This document shows, piece by piece, positions 8,703-17,510 of a stretch of DNA of 64,000 bases. The position numbers and the translations under genes were made by a program. The DNA comes from JAWKWH01 sp965204295 (GTDB taxonomy: Bacteria > Pseudomonadota > Alphaproteobacteria > Rhizobiales > Rhizobiaceae), in assembly GCA_965204295.1 (NCBI GenBank), contig OZ241973.1, positions 1,674,001 through 1,738,000 of the forward strand, written 5' to 3'. The notes below the pieces were generated by a model. That model saw nothing but the letters and a program-made list of their open reading frames with translations, had not been told where the DNA came from and ran no database searches. Numbering within the stretch: the first letter of the stretch is position 1; each line of letters opens with the position of its first letter.

Positions 8703-9764
8703 ATGAACTCAATCAGAAACGACCCGGAATTCGGGGCATTCCAGGCGGTATCCGCGCGCGCCGGCGCTAATCCGCATCTGGTACAGGCGGCAGGCGGCAA
8801 CACTTCGATCAAGCGGGATGACATCCTCTGGATCAAGGCTTCGGGAACCTGGCTGGCCAATGCCGGACACGAAGATATTTTCGTACCAGTCCAGATGTCC
8901 CCCCTCATGGAAGCATTCGACCGCAAAGACGGTTCTGCAGAGAAGGCACAAGATTTTGTCGTTGCAGATCTCAATCCTTCAGGCTTGCGCCCTTCGATCG
9001 AAACGACCGTCCACTCTGTTATTCCGCAAAAGGTCGTTCTTCATGTCCATTGCATTGCGACTATCGCGCATGCGGTTCTTGAAGATGCCGAAAAGGCGTT
9101 GGCAGAAAAACTCTCTGGACTCAACTGGACCTTCATTCCTTATGTGAAACCCGGCGTTACATTGGCGGCTGAAATCGTTTCCGCACTGAAACCGCATACA
9201 CATGCCATCATACTTGGCAATCACGGCCTTGTTGTCGCCGGCGACACGGTCGCGGAGGCTGAGGCGCTCATGGACGAGGTCCACAAACGTCTGTCGAAAG
9301 TGTGCCGGGCAATTCCGGCGCCAAACTTTGATGCGCTTTCTTCACTAGCAGGCGGAAGCCGCTACCGGTTGCCAAAAGATACGGAGTGCCATGGTGCCGC
9401 GACAGATCACAACAGTTGCTCCATTGCATCGGGAGGCAGCCTTTATCCCGATCATGTTGTTTTCCTGGGCGTTGGCTCGACCGTCGCTGAAGATGGAGAA
9501 ACCGCGGCTGAAGTCAGCCGTCGGATTGTCCGGTCCGGGTTGCCGGAACCGGTATCGATCCTATTTCCAGGCAAGGGGGTTCTTTTGCGCGATGATGCAG
9601 GTTCAGGGACTCACGCTTTCGCGCGATGCCTCGCCGATGTCACCGCGCGAATTCCGGCAGATATGAAGGTCAATTATCTGACCGCAGATCAGAACGCCGA
9701 ACTGCTCGACTGGGATGCAGAGAAGTACCGAATGACATTGAACAGCGCGGGTTTCGCCAGATGA
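8703..9764 (+). CDS. Class II aldolase/adducin family protein (long form)
   Basis: 353 residues, longer than FucA-type enzymes. The N-terminal 230 residues hold the class II aldolase domain: AAGGNTSIK phosphate-binding loop, HVH in VVLHVHCIATIAH and the third metal His in LGNHGLVV. The remaining 120 residues resemble the aldolase half of RhaD-type aldolase/dehydrogenase fusions without the dehydrogenase. A true fusion of that type lies at 21817-23865, so the two may be distant paralogues. Its stop overlaps the next kinase start (ATGA). A role in splitting a phosphorylated ketose made by the neighbouring FGGY kinase and dehydrogenases is inferred; the substrate is unknown. Confidence 0.78.
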   Translation: MNSIRNDPEFGAFQAVSARAGANPHLVQAAGGNTSIKRDDILWIKASGTWLANAGHEDIFVPVQMSPLMEAFDRKDGSAEKAQDFVVADLNPSGLRPSIETTVHSVIPQKVVLHVHCIATIAHAVLEDAEKALAEKLSGLNWTFIPYVKPGVTLAAEIVSALKPHTHAIILGNHGLVVAGDTVAEAEALMDEVHKRLSKVCRAIPAPNFDALSSLAGGSRYRLPKDTECHGAATDHNSCSIASGGSLYPDHVVFLGVGSTVAEDGETAAEVSRRIVRSGLPEPVSILFPGKGVLLRDDAGSGTHAFARCLADVTARIPADMKVNYLTADQNAELLDWDAEKYRMTLNSAGFAR

Positions 9765-11026
9765 CCGGCACGCCACTATATGTGGGCATAGATGTCGGTA
9801 CCTCGGGCGTGCGCGCCGTAGCAATTGACGGCGACCGCAGGGTTGTCGCACAAGGCGCGGCCCGCATGATCACATTCGGCGACGACCACCGTAACCCGCT
9901 AGTCTGGAAGGCCGCGACGCGGCATGCACTGGCCGAGATGTTGCAGAAGGCCGACCCGTTTGCAGTCCGAGCAGTCAGCGTGGACGGTACGTCCGGTACG
10001 ATGGTGGCGATCGACAGCGCAGGAGCGCCTGTCGCAAACCCGATCATGTACAACGATCCCGTCGTGGACAATTCGGTTGTGGAACGCATAGCCGATGCGG
10101 CGCCACAAACCAGTCCCGCGCTAGGCTCCAATTCGGCCCTTGCACGGGCAATTGTTCTCAAACAGACGTCGGAAGCGGTCCGCGTTATCCACCAGTCTGA
10201 CTGGATATCCGGCCTACTGTCCGGGCGTTTCGACATTTCCGACGCCAACAATGCACTCAAGACCGGCTATGACGCGGTTTCCGGCTGCTGGCCGGACTGG
10301 ATTGAGAAGACCGGAATGGAAACCGTCCGTCTCCCGGCGATCGTCGAACCCGGCACGGCGACCGGGACCGCTGGTGGAAAACTCGCGCGCGAAGTCGGCC
10401 TTGCAGCCGACGCGGTGACTGTCGCCGGAACGACCGACGGATGCGCTTCGTTTCTCGCCACCGGGGCGAAGCAGCCCGGAGACGGGGTGACGGCGTTGGG
10501 CACGACGCTGACGGTAAAGCTATTCTGCGATGCACCGTTGTTCGCGCCCGAATATGGTATCTACAGCCACCGCCTTGCTGGCGGCTGGTTGGCGGGCGGA
10601 GCATCAAACACCGGCGGCAATGTCTTGGCCCATTTCTTCGAGCCGGACCGGATTGCGGAACTATCGTCAGACATCAATCCCGCGAAGGACAGCGGTCTTG
10701 GCTACTATCCGCTGGTAAAGCCTGGAGAACGGTTCCCAGTCAATGACACGACCCTAGAACCGAGATTGGCGCCGCGACCTGAAAGCGACCTGAATTTCCT
10801 GAAAGGAATTCTGGAAGGTATCGCTAATGTCGAAGCGCTTGCCTATTTGCGACTGGCCAAGTTCGGAGCACCGAAACTTATATCGATCCGAACGGTCGGC
10901 GGTGGCGCCAAGAATGTGGTCTGGTCAGCCATCCGCCAGCGCAAACTGGGCGTTCCTTCGAAAGATGTCATGTCTACCGAAGCGGCCTTCGGCACGGCGC
11001 TCTTGGCAATGCAGGCCGTGCAGTGA
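9761..11026 (+). CDS. FGGY-family carbohydrate kinase
   Basis: 421-residue kinase, shorter than EryA. The N-terminal motif is YVGIDVGTSGVRAVAIDGD, followed by SVDGTSGTMVAID and a C-terminal TVGGGAKNVVW phosphate/adenosine motif. It belongs to the less characterised FGGY branch often annotated only as carbohydrate kinase. ATG 9761 overlaps the aldolase stop and the 3' end overlaps the HAD gene, so aldolase, kinase and HAD protein are a translationally coupled trio. A ketose or polyol kinase acting beside EryA is likely; D-ribulose-type substrates are possible, but nothing in the sequence decides this. Confidence 0.8.
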   Translation: MTGTPLYVGIDVGTSGVRAVAIDGDRRVVAQGAARMITFGDDHRNPLVWKAATRHALAEMLQKADPFAVRAVSVDGTSGTMVAIDSAGAPVANPIMYNDPVVDNSVVERIADAAPQTSPALGSNSALARAIVLKQTSEAVRVIHQSDWISGLLSGRFDISDANNALKTGYDAVSGCWPDWIEKTGMETVRLPAIVEPGTATGTAGGKLAREVGLAADAVTVAGTTDGCASFLATGAKQPGDGVTALGTTLTVKLFCDAPLFAPEYGIYSHRLAGGWLAGGASNTGGNVLAHFFEPDRIAELSSDINPAKDSGLGYYPLVKPGERFPVNDTTLEPRLAPRPESDLNFLKGILEGIANVEALAYLRLAKFGAPKLISIRTVGGGAKNVVWSAIRQRKLGVPSKDVMSTEAAFGTALLAMQAVQ

Positions 11027-11904
11027 TCGTCATGTTCTCCGCTGCTCCAACGATCGCAAAAGGCCTTGATGACATAGTGGATCGTTACGGCGTGTTTCTT
11101 GTCGACCAGTTCGGCGTCCTTCATGACGGAATGAAACCCTATCCTGGCGCTGTGGACGCGTTAAGGGAGCTTTCGGCGGCCGGAAAAACGGTGATTCTGC
11201 TTTCAAACTCAGGAAAGCGTTCGGCTCCGAATTCCGAGAGACTGAACCGCCTCGGATTCGCCCGAGAGCAATATCTTACGATTCTCACATCTGGCGAAGT
11301 TGCGTGGAATTTGCTCAAGGAGGCGGCCGATGCCGGAACGATACCGGCGGGTGCCAGATGTCTGCTGTTCTCGCGTGACAATGACAGCACGGCAATTGAC
11401 GGGCTCGGATTGGAGCGGGCGATCGACGGAAACGTTGCCGATGTCATCGTCCTGTCGGGCAGCCGCAGCGACGAGTTCGATATCGAATACTATCGCTACC
11501 TGCTGAGGCCCGCCGCCGGGTGCGGCGTTCCCTGCTATTGCACTAATCCCGACAAGATCATGCTGACGCCGATCGGTCCGCGCTTCGGTGCCGGAATCAT
11601 TGCCGACGAGTACGCAAAAATGGGCGGACCGGTGTATTGGATCGGCAAACCGTTTCACGACATATACGAACACGCCCTTAAACTGGCGGGCAATCCTGCT
11701 CTGAGCGATGTCTGCTGCATCGGCGATAGTGTGGAGCACGACATCGCCGGCGGCGTCGGTGTTGGTCTTGCCACTGCGCTTGTAACCTCCGGTATTCTGT
11801 CCGGTGCAGGCGAGGATAGGCTGGAACCCCTCTATCGCAAACACAACGCCGGACCGAACCACATCCTAGACCGATTTGCTTTCGAAACCGGAGACGAAAC
11901 ATGA
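11023..11904 (+). CDS. HAD-IIA family hydrolase (TIGR01459-like)
   Basis: 293 residues from GTG 11023; ATG 11032 is an equally possible start. The HAD nucleophile motif reads LVDQFGVLHDG. Motif II is LLSNSGKR and motif IV CIGDSVEHDIAGG; together with the cap region they fit the NagD/HAD-IIA group. The second Asp of the classical DxD is replaced (DQF), as in other members of this subgroup by my recollection. It lies between an FGGY kinase and eryC with four-base overlaps on both sides. It may remove phosphate from a dead-end sugar phosphate, or act as housekeeping repair for the pathway; no substrate can be assigned. Confidence 0.8.
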   Translation: MIVMFSAAPTIAKGLDDIVDRYGVFLVDQFGVLHDGMKPYPGAVDALRELSAAGKTVILLSNSGKRSAPNSERLNRLGFAREQYLTILTSGEVAWNLLKEAADAGTIPAGARCLLFSRDNDSTAIDGLGLERAIDGNVADVIVLSGSRSDEFDIEYYRYLLRPAAGCGVPCYCTNPDKIMLTPIGPRFGAGIIADEYAKMGGPVYWIGKPFHDIYEHALKLAGNPALSDVCCIGDSVEHDIAGGVGVGLATALVTSGILSGAGEDRLEPLYRKHNAGPNHILDRFAFETGDET

Positions 11905-12833
11905 GCTTCACGCTCTCGCTCAACACCAATCCGCTGGTGAATCGCTTCGCCGAACCCGACGATCTAATAACAACAGTGGCACGCGACCTGCGCATTCGCG
12001 ATCTGCAACTAACCCACGAATTCATCAATCCCGGTTGGCCCGCGCCCGTCGTCAGCCGGCTGACACGGCAGATGTCGGCCGCATTGGATCGCACCGGCGT
12101 CCGCGTGACTTCGGGCATGACCGGACCTTACGGACGACTCAACCATTTTGGCCATCCCGATGCGGAGGTGAGGCGCTACTATGTCGAATGGTTCAAGACT
12201 TTCGCCGATATCATCGGAGCGCTTGGCGGCGCTTCGGTCGGTACCCAGTTCGCAATATTCACCTTCAAAGATTATGACGATCCGACACGCCGCGAGGAAT
12301 TGATTAGGATCGCAATTGATTGCTGGGCGGAGGTCGCCGAGCACGCCAAATCCGTAGGGCTCAGCTATGTGTTTTGGGAGCCGATGAGCATCGGCCGCGA
12401 ATTCGGCGAAACGATAGAAGCCTGCCTTGCCTTACAACAACGGCTCACCCTTGCCGACATGCCTGCGCCCATGCGGATGATGGCCGACGTCGACCACGGT
12501 GATATCGCCAGCAACAACCCCGATGACCTTAATCCCTACGCCTGGGCGCGTGCCGTGCCAAAGGTCTCACCCATCATCCATATCAAGCAGTCGCTGATGG
12601 ACAAGGGCGGACACCGGCCATTCACTGCCGAGTTCAACGCCAAGGGCTGTATTCAGCCCGAACCGCTGATTGAGGCATTCCGAATGGGCGGCGGCGAGAA
12701 CAACGAGATCTGTCTTGAACTCAGTTTCAAGGAGCGCGAACCGAATGACCGCGAGGTTATCCCGCAGATTGCCGAGAGCGTGGCATTCTGGGCACCGCAT
12801 GTCGAAACCGGCGCCGACGATCTGAAAATCTGA
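11901..12833 (+). CDS. eryC: Tetrulose-4-phosphate racemase (xylose isomerase-like TIM barrel)
   Basis: 310-residue protein of the AP_endonuc_2/xylose isomerase superfamily, the size of Brucella EryC. Likely metal ligands are the Glu in YVFWEPMSIG, Asp and His in MADVDHGD and the Glu in ICLELSFKE. The Brucella enzyme was shown to racemise L-3-tetrulose 4-phosphate to the D form, the step after EryB. The ATG overlaps the HAD stop. A gap of 21 bases separates it from the alcohol dehydrogenase. The name is supported by family and by the co-located eryA, eryB, eryH and eryI; another sugar-phosphate epimerase is the fallback. Confidence 0.8.
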   Translation: MSFTLSLNTNPLVNRFAEPDDLITTVARDLRIRDLQLTHEFINPGWPAPVVSRLTRQMSAALDRTGVRVTSGMTGPYGRLNHFGHPDAEVRRYYVEWFKTFADIIGALGGASVGTQFAIFTFKDYDDPTRREELIRIAIDCWAEVAEHAKSVGLSYVFWEPMSIGREFGETIEACLALQQRLTLADMPAPMRMMADVDHGDIASNNPDDLNPYAWARAVPKVSPIIHIKQSLMDKGGHRPFTAEFNAKGCIQPEPLIEAFRMGGGENNEICLELSFKEREPNDREVIPQIAESVAFWAPHVETGADDLKI

Positions 12834-12854
12834 ACTGTCAGTCGAACCGGATTC

Positions 12855-14006
12855 ATGATGCAACCCTTCTCATTCATGACGGCGACGGAAATCCTGTTCG
12901 GATGCGGACAGGCTGCCAATGCATCTGGCCGGATTGCCGCTACCGGAGATCACGTTCTGCTCGTGCATGGCGCCTCCCGCAACCGCAGCGGCTGGCTATT
13001 TTCGGCGTTGGACAAGGCCGGTTGCAGGGCCACAGGATTCGAGGTCGCTGCCGAGCCGGATAATAAAACCATCGAAAAAGGGATCGAAGTTGCGCGTGCC
13101 GCTAATTCATCGGTTGTTTGCGCCATCGGCGGCGGCTCGGTGGTCGACGCGGGCAAGGCGATCGCCGCTCTCGTATCAGCACGCAGGCCTTTGTTCGATC
13201 ATCTGGAAGTGGTGGGCAAGGGCTGGCCACTTGAAGAAGATCCTCTGCCCTTCGTAGCAATTCCAACAACAGCAGGAACAGGCGGAGAAGTCACCAGCAA
13301 TGCTGTCATTGGGATCCCAGAACACAAGCGCAAGGTATCGCTGCGCGATGCGCGCATGCTGCCGCGGCTGGCGATCGTCGATCCCGCGCTAACCGATTGC
13401 AGCCCGGGGCACATCACCTTGGCCTCGGGCCTCGATGCTATCACGCAGGTGATCGAGCCCTATGTCTGCACGCGCGCCAACGCGTTTACCGATGCGCTTT
13501 GCCGGGATACAATTCCGCCCGGGCTTGCGGGTCTGATTCGTCTTATGGAAGGCGAAGATGCGCGTGACATCATGGCTTGGGTGAGTCTGTGCGGTGGGCT
13601 GGCACTGGCCAACGCTGGTCTTGGTGCGGTACACGGTCTCGCCGGGCCGCTGGGCGGACTTACCGGCGCAGCTCATGGCGCCATTTGCGGTGCCCTGCTC
13701 CCCCACGTTCTCGAAGCAAGCCGGCAGAGGGTAAAAGAGCGAAATATTCGAATCCGGCTGGATCAGGTCGCCAACTGGATCAGTGAAGCCTTCGACGAAC
13801 CACCGGAAAGCGGAATGGCAAATGCGGCGGACAGACTTCACGACTGGTCGCGCCAACACGGACTGGCCGGCCTCAAGGCTCAGGGCGTCGATGCGTCCGT
13901 TCGGGCAATGGCGGCCGAGGCGGCACAGTGTTCTTCATCCATGAAAGCAAATCCGGTCATGCTACCGGTAACGGAACTGTTGGAAATCATGGAGGCCACC
14001 GCGTGA
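12855..14006 (+). CDS. Iron-containing alcohol dehydrogenase
   Basis: 383 residues, normal for group III Fe-dependent alcohol dehydrogenases. The cofactor motif is AIGGGSVVDAGKA. PTTAGTGGEVTSNAV and the metal-binding region DAITQVIEPYVC ... GAVHGLAGPLGG ... AAHGAICG are present. It would oxidise a polyol or reduce a lactaldehyde- or glycolaldehyde-type product with NAD(P). In this operon it may recycle the aldehyde released by the class II aldolases. It is not one of the defined ery steps. A second start Met follows the first directly. Confidence 0.85.
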   Translation: MMQPFSFMTATEILFGCGQAANASGRIAATGDHVLLVHGASRNRSGWLFSALDKAGCRATGFEVAAEPDNKTIEKGIEVARAANSSVVCAIGGGSVVDAGKAIAALVSARRPLFDHLEVVGKGWPLEEDPLPFVAIPTTAGTGGEVTSNAVIGIPEHKRKVSLRDARMLPRLAIVDPALTDCSPGHITLASGLDAITQVIEPYVCTRANAFTDALCRDTIPPGLAGLIRLMEGEDARDIMAWVSLCGGLALANAGLGAVHGLAGPLGGLTGAAHGAICGALLPHVLEASRQRVKERNIRIRLDQVANWISEAFDEPPESGMANAADRLHDWSRQHGLAGLKAQGVDASVRAMAAEAAQCSSSMKANPVMLPVTELLEIMEATA

Positions 14007-14049
14007 TCGGCAATCAAACAAGAACGATGAATGAGCAAGGTGCGGGCAA

Positions 14050-14820
14050 ATGAGTGGGCAAACGCAATTCTGGATCGGAACGAGCTGGAAGATGAACAAG
14101 ACGCTCGCCGAAGCCCAGAATTTTGCCGAGGTTTTGGCTGCTGCCGACACCGACCGGGATGACCGTATCCAGAGATTTGTCATCCCGCCATTCACCGCGG
14201 TGCGCGAGGTCAAATCAATACTCGCGGCAACTTCGGTGAAAGTCGGTGCACAAAACATGCACTGGGCCGGCGCCGGTGCCTGGACTGGCGAGGTTTCGCC
14301 ACCAATGCTTGCCGATTGCGGCCTTGACATGGTCGAATTGGGCCATTCGGAACGCCGCGAGCATTTTGGAGAAACAAATGAGATCGTCGGGTTGAAGACC
14401 GAGGCGGCCGTACGCCACGGCCTTATTCCGCTGGTCTGTATCGGTGAAACGCTCGCCGAACGCGAAGCCGGACGTGCCCGTGAGGTGCTTGCAGCGCAAG
14501 TGCGCGGGGCTTTGGCCAGCCTCTCGGCAGAGCAAAAAAATGCACCGGTTTTGCTGGCATACGAACCGGTGTGGGCGATCGGCAACGGCGGCATTCCGGC
14601 AACGTCCGATTATGCCGATAACCGGCAATGCGAGATCATCGCCGTGGCGGAGGAAATTCTTAACCGCCGCGTTCCCTGCCTCTATGGCGGGTCTGTCAAT
14701 CCCGGAAACTGCGGAGAACTGATTTCCTGCCCTCATGTGGACGGGCTGTTCATCGGGCGCTCGGCCTGGAATGTCGAAGGGTATCTCGACATCCTCGGCA
14801 AGTGCGCCGTTACATTGTGA
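14050..14820 (+). CDS. eryH: D-3-tetrulose-4-phosphate isomerase (TpiA2-like)
   Basis: 256-residue triose-phosphate isomerase fold. Active-site residues are visible: Asn and Lys in WKMNKT, His in LGHSERREHFG and Glu in AYEPVWAIGNGG; the phosphate loop is LYGGSVNPGN. TIM paralogues next to rpiB in ery loci are EryH, which isomerises D-3-tetrulose 4-phosphate to D-erythrulose 4-phosphate. Eleven bases separate it from the RpiB homologue. A second housekeeping tpiA is expected elsewhere. If this were the only TIM it could serve glycolysis too, but the context favours EryH. Confidence 0.82.
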   Translation: MSGQTQFWIGTSWKMNKTLAEAQNFAEVLAAADTDRDDRIQRFVIPPFTAVREVKSILAATSVKVGAQNMHWAGAGAWTGEVSPPMLADCGLDMVELGHSERREHFGETNEIVGLKTEAAVRHGLIPLVCIGETLAEREAGRAREVLAAQVRGALASLSAEQKNAPVLLAYEPVWAIGNGGIPATSDYADNRQCEIIAVAEEILNRRVPCLYGGSVNPGNCGELISCPHVDGLFIGRSAWNVEGYLDILGKCAVTL

Positions 14821-14831
14821 AGGAGACCATT

Positions 14832-15290
14832 ATGAAACTGGCAATTGCTGGCGACAGCGCGGGCGAGGGTCTCGCCAAAATTCTGACCGAATACCTGGCC
14901 GACAAGCACGACGTGGCCGAAATCTCACGCACCGAGAGCGGGCTCGACCCGTTCTATGCCAACCTGTCCGATCGGGTCGCCAGCGAGGTGCTGGCCGGTA
15001 CCCACGACCGCGCAATCCTCATCTGTGGAACTGGCATCGGCGTCGCCATATCAGCCAACAAGGTGCCTGGCATCCGCGCCGCGCAGTGCCACGACACCTA
15101 TTCCGCCGAGCGCGCAGCGCTGTCGAACAACGCCCAGATCATCACCATGGGCGCGCGGGTCGTCGGACCGGAGCTCGCTAAGTCTATCGCCGACGCATAT
15201 TTGCAGGAGACCTTCGACCCGCAGAGCCGCTCTGTCGGCAATGTCAATGCAATCAACGAGGTCGATGCCAAATACAATGCGCGAACCTAG
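14832..15290 (+). CDS. eryI: D-erythrose-4-phosphate isomerase (RpiB-like)
   Basis: 152-residue RpiB/LacAB family isomerase. The catalytic Cys is in ILICGTGIGVAISANK and the conserved His in QCHDTYSAERA. The start ATG has an AGGAG site ten bases upstream. In the known pathway EryI turns D-erythrulose 4-phosphate into D-erythrose 4-phosphate, which enters the pentose phosphate pathway. It is the last plus-strand gene of the first polyol operon and faces eryD. Confidence 0.83.
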   Translation: MKLAIAGDSAGEGLAKILTEYLADKHDVAEISRTESGLDPFYANLSDRVASEVLAGTHDRAILICGTGIGVAISANKVPGIRAAQCHDTYSAERAALSNNAQIITMGARVVGPELAKSIADAYLQETFDPQSRSVGNVNAINEVDAKYNART

Positions 15291-15403
15291 AGCGCGATAT
15301 ACTATCTGCTGGGCAACCGCTGAACTGGCAACCCTGCGGCATTGAGGCCGAAATCAAGACAATGGAAGCGGATGTAAAGTCCCCTGCCCCCAATTTGTCT
15401 ATG

Positions 15404-15427
15404 GTATTGCCAACCGGTGGCCAATAC
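15404..15427. other. 24-bp near-palindrome between eryI and eryD
   Basis: In the 190-base space between the convergent eryI and eryD ends, the halves GTATTGCCAACC and GGTGGCCAATAC pair at 10 of 12 positions around a CCGG centre. No T-run follows, so it does not look like an intrinsic terminator. It could be a bidirectional hairpin or a protein site. The rest of the gap shows nothing recognisable. Confidence 0.4.
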
Positions 15428-15481
15428 GAAGCCAATCATACCCGCCAACTCCATCAGTCGGCGGTTCCCTTGGAAGACACG

Positions 15482-16465
15482 CTACTCCGCTCGCGTACTG
15501 GCAGCATCAAAAAGTTTGCGGGCCGTGTTCTCATCAGTAGTCAGTGCTGTGGCATAACCGCGTTCAAGTATCACACGGATTGCGTCAACCTTGTGCTCGC
15601 CACCCGCACAGAGCAGGCGACACGGAATATTGCCGATCTCGTCCTGCTCTATTCCGACAGCACGATCATTCAGGTCATGATCAATCGGGGCACCGTCGGA
15701 TCCAATGAACTTGCCGAGAAAATTGCCGATGGCGCCTGCCGAAACCGCACGGTCATAATCGCCTTCGCTCAGGATGGATGCCTCGCGCAAACTGCTCATA
15801 CAGTGCCCGCCCACGCTGAGCAGCGCCAGATCTGCCAATCGAGCCCGGTCCATCGCCAGTTGAGCTGCCGGTTGCGCATTGATCGCGTCCTTCGTCGTCA
15901 CGGAATCACAGATGATCGGCCCGGGAATGAACAAGCACTCAGCCCGCAAACGGGCCGCGAGCGTCGGCGCCGCACCGAATTTCTCTATGTCGGTCTGCGA
16001 GGTCAGCGTACCGAGCATGGAGGCAACGCACAGGTCACGGGCAGCTTCGGGGTTAATGGAAAGGGCGAGCGCGTGCAAGGTTTCTCCCCACGAAGATGCA
16101 ATCACCATTCCGTCTTCCAATGACTGTGCAACTATACTTGCGGCATAGCGGCCAATGACCTCCGAAACAGACGTGTTTTCTGAGGTATCCGATGGACAGA
16201 CGAAGGCTGAATTGAGACCGTAAAGCCTTTCAAGCCGCCGCTCCAGATCAAGCCTTCCGACGGACGGCACATTGATCTCGATTCTCACCATGCCGAGCTC
16301 ACGCGCCTGAGCAAGCATGCGGTTTACCTTAAACCTCGTGATGCCGACCCGCGAGGCCACTTCCGCCTGGGTCATCCCGAGGATGTAGTAGAGGTGAGCG
16401 ACACGGGCGAGCGCTTCATCCCCCGATCCGCTCCGCAGTTCACGCCCTATACCGATCTTCTTCAT
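15482..16465 (-). CDS. eryD: SorC/DeoR-type sugar-binding transcriptional regulator, EryD-like
   Basis: 327 residues. An N-terminal helix-turn-helix (about 30-60: MTQAEVASRVGITRFKVNRM) is followed by a SorC-type sugar-binding domain with a phosphosugar-isomerase fold. Brucella EryD represses the ery operon and is released by erythritol. The gene is divergent from the second transporter and convergent with eryI, so it lies between the two polyol modules and may control both. Inverted repeats of the type bound by this family lie in its upstream region. The ATG at 16465 has no long upstream alternative. Confidence 0.83.
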   Translation of the reverse strand: MKKIGIGRELRSGSGDEALARVAHLYYILGMTQAEVASRVGITRFKVNRMLAQARELGMVRIEINVPSVGRLDLERRLERLYGLNSAFVCPSDTSENTSVSEVIGRYAASIVAQSLEDGMVIASSWGETLHALALSINPEAARDLCVASMLGTLTSQTDIEKFGAAPTLAARLRAECLFIPGPIICDSVTTKDAINAQPAAQLAMDRARLADLALLSVGGHCMSSLREASILSEGDYDRAVSAGAIGNFLGKFIGSDGAPIDHDLNDRAVGIEQDEIGNIPCRLLCAGGEHKVDAIRVILERGYATALTTDENTARKLFDAASTRAE

Positions 16466-16554
16466 GTGACCACCTCATCCTGCCACGATGCAGGCTATTC
16501 CTCTATGCGGCCGCCCAAATCCACCCCTTCACTAAATTCTCCATTTATGCACGT

Positions 16555-16571
16555 TTGTGAAGCTTCCACAA
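16555..16571. promoter_or_regulatory. Inverted repeat TTGTG-N7-CACAA, possible operator
   Basis: Perfect 5-bp arms TTGTG and CACAA spaced by seven bases, in the 169-base region between eryD and the divergent ABC permease. It lies six bases upstream of a stronger inverted repeat. A second half-site for a SorC-type regulator is the simplest reading. Confidence 0.45.
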
Positions 16572-16576
16572 TTATG

Positions 16577-16601
16577 TTGCACATATGAGCATTGTGTGCA
16601 A
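16577..16601. promoter_or_regulatory. Inverted repeat TTGCACA-N11-TGTGCAA, candidate EryD operator
   Basis: Perfect 7-bp arms TTGCACA (16577-16583) and TGTGCAA (16595-16601), centred 46 bases upstream of the transporter permease start and about 125 bases from eryD. The symmetry and spacing suit a tetrameric SorC/DeoR regulator. The position would let it repress the second transporter operon and eryD itself. Confidence 0.6.
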
Positions 16602-16634
16602 CTCTGTTGATTAGGGGAAAAGGAGAACGCGTCT

Positions 16635-17510
16635 GTGAAGCTTGGCGTTTTGTCGGCCGACCGACCACTGATCTGGATGCTTCCGCTGATCGCGATGCTT
16701 GTTGCGTTCACGATTGTTCCGTTGATCTACAATATCTGGCTGAGCTTCCACGAATATGCGCCGCTGAAGCGCCAACTCGTTCCTGTCGGATTTGAAAACT
16801 GGAAACTGCTGTTTGGCGATACCCGCATGTGGGAAGCGCTCGGCACCACGATGTTCTACTTCATTATGGTGCTGTCAGCAGAGCTTATGCTCGGCATGGC
16901 GATCGCGCTCCTGCTTGACGCCGATGAACCCGGCTTCGAGTTGCTGCGCACCATCCTGACACTGACACTTGTGGTTCCGCCGGCGATCGTCGGCATGATG
17001 TACCTGCTGATGGAGGATCCTGAATTTGGGGTTCTGACCTACGTCCTCGACTCCCTTGGCATACTCGACAAGTCCGTGCCTATCCTGGCGACCGGGTCGA
17101 CGGCGCTTTGGGGCGTGATGTTGGCCGATATCTGGCAGTGGACGCCATTCATGGTGCTGATCTTTCTCGCCGGGCTTCGTTCACTGCCGCCTGAACCCTA
17201 TGAAGCGGCGATGCTGGACGGCGCGTCCGCATTCATGACCTTCCGGCGGATCACGCTGCCGCTGCTGAGCAAGGTCATCGCGGTCGCGGTTCTGATACGC
17301 GGTATTGATGTGTTTCGCATGTTCGACTATGTGTTCGTGATGACCAGCGGCGGTCCCGGGACGTCGACCTACACGCTTTCACTTTATGCTTGGCAGCAGA
17401 CATTCAGCTTCATCAAATGGGGCTATGGGGCGACCCTGTCGCTGTTCACGCTGATCATCATCCTTATCTGCGCCAACCTGTTCATCTGGATTTCCAAGGT
17501 GCGCTGGTAA
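16635..17510 (+). CDS. Carbohydrate ABC transporter permease, MalF/UgpA type
   Basis: 291-residue permease starting at GTG with AGGAG fourteen bases upstream. Six hydrophobic segments are visible. The EAA loop (EPYEAAMLDGASAFMTFRRI) before LPLLSK docks on the ATPase. The stop TAA shares its last base with the next ATG, so the two permeases are coupled. With the binding protein and ATPase downstream it forms a complete CUT1-type importer, distinct from the importer at the window start. Confidence 0.88.
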   Translation: MKLGVLSADRPLIWMLPLIAMLVAFTIVPLIYNIWLSFHEYAPLKRQLVPVGFENWKLLFGDTRMWEALGTTMFYFIMVLSAELMLGMAIALLLDADEPGFELLRTILTLTLVVPPAIVGMMYLLMEDPEFGVLTYVLDSLGILDKSVPILATGSTALWGVMLADIWQWTPFMVLIFLAGLRSLPPEPYEAAMLDGASAFMTFRRITLPLLSKVIAVAVLIRGIDVFRMFDYVFVMTSGGPGTSTYTLSLYAWQQTFSFIKWGYGATLSLFTLIIILICANLFIWISKVRW

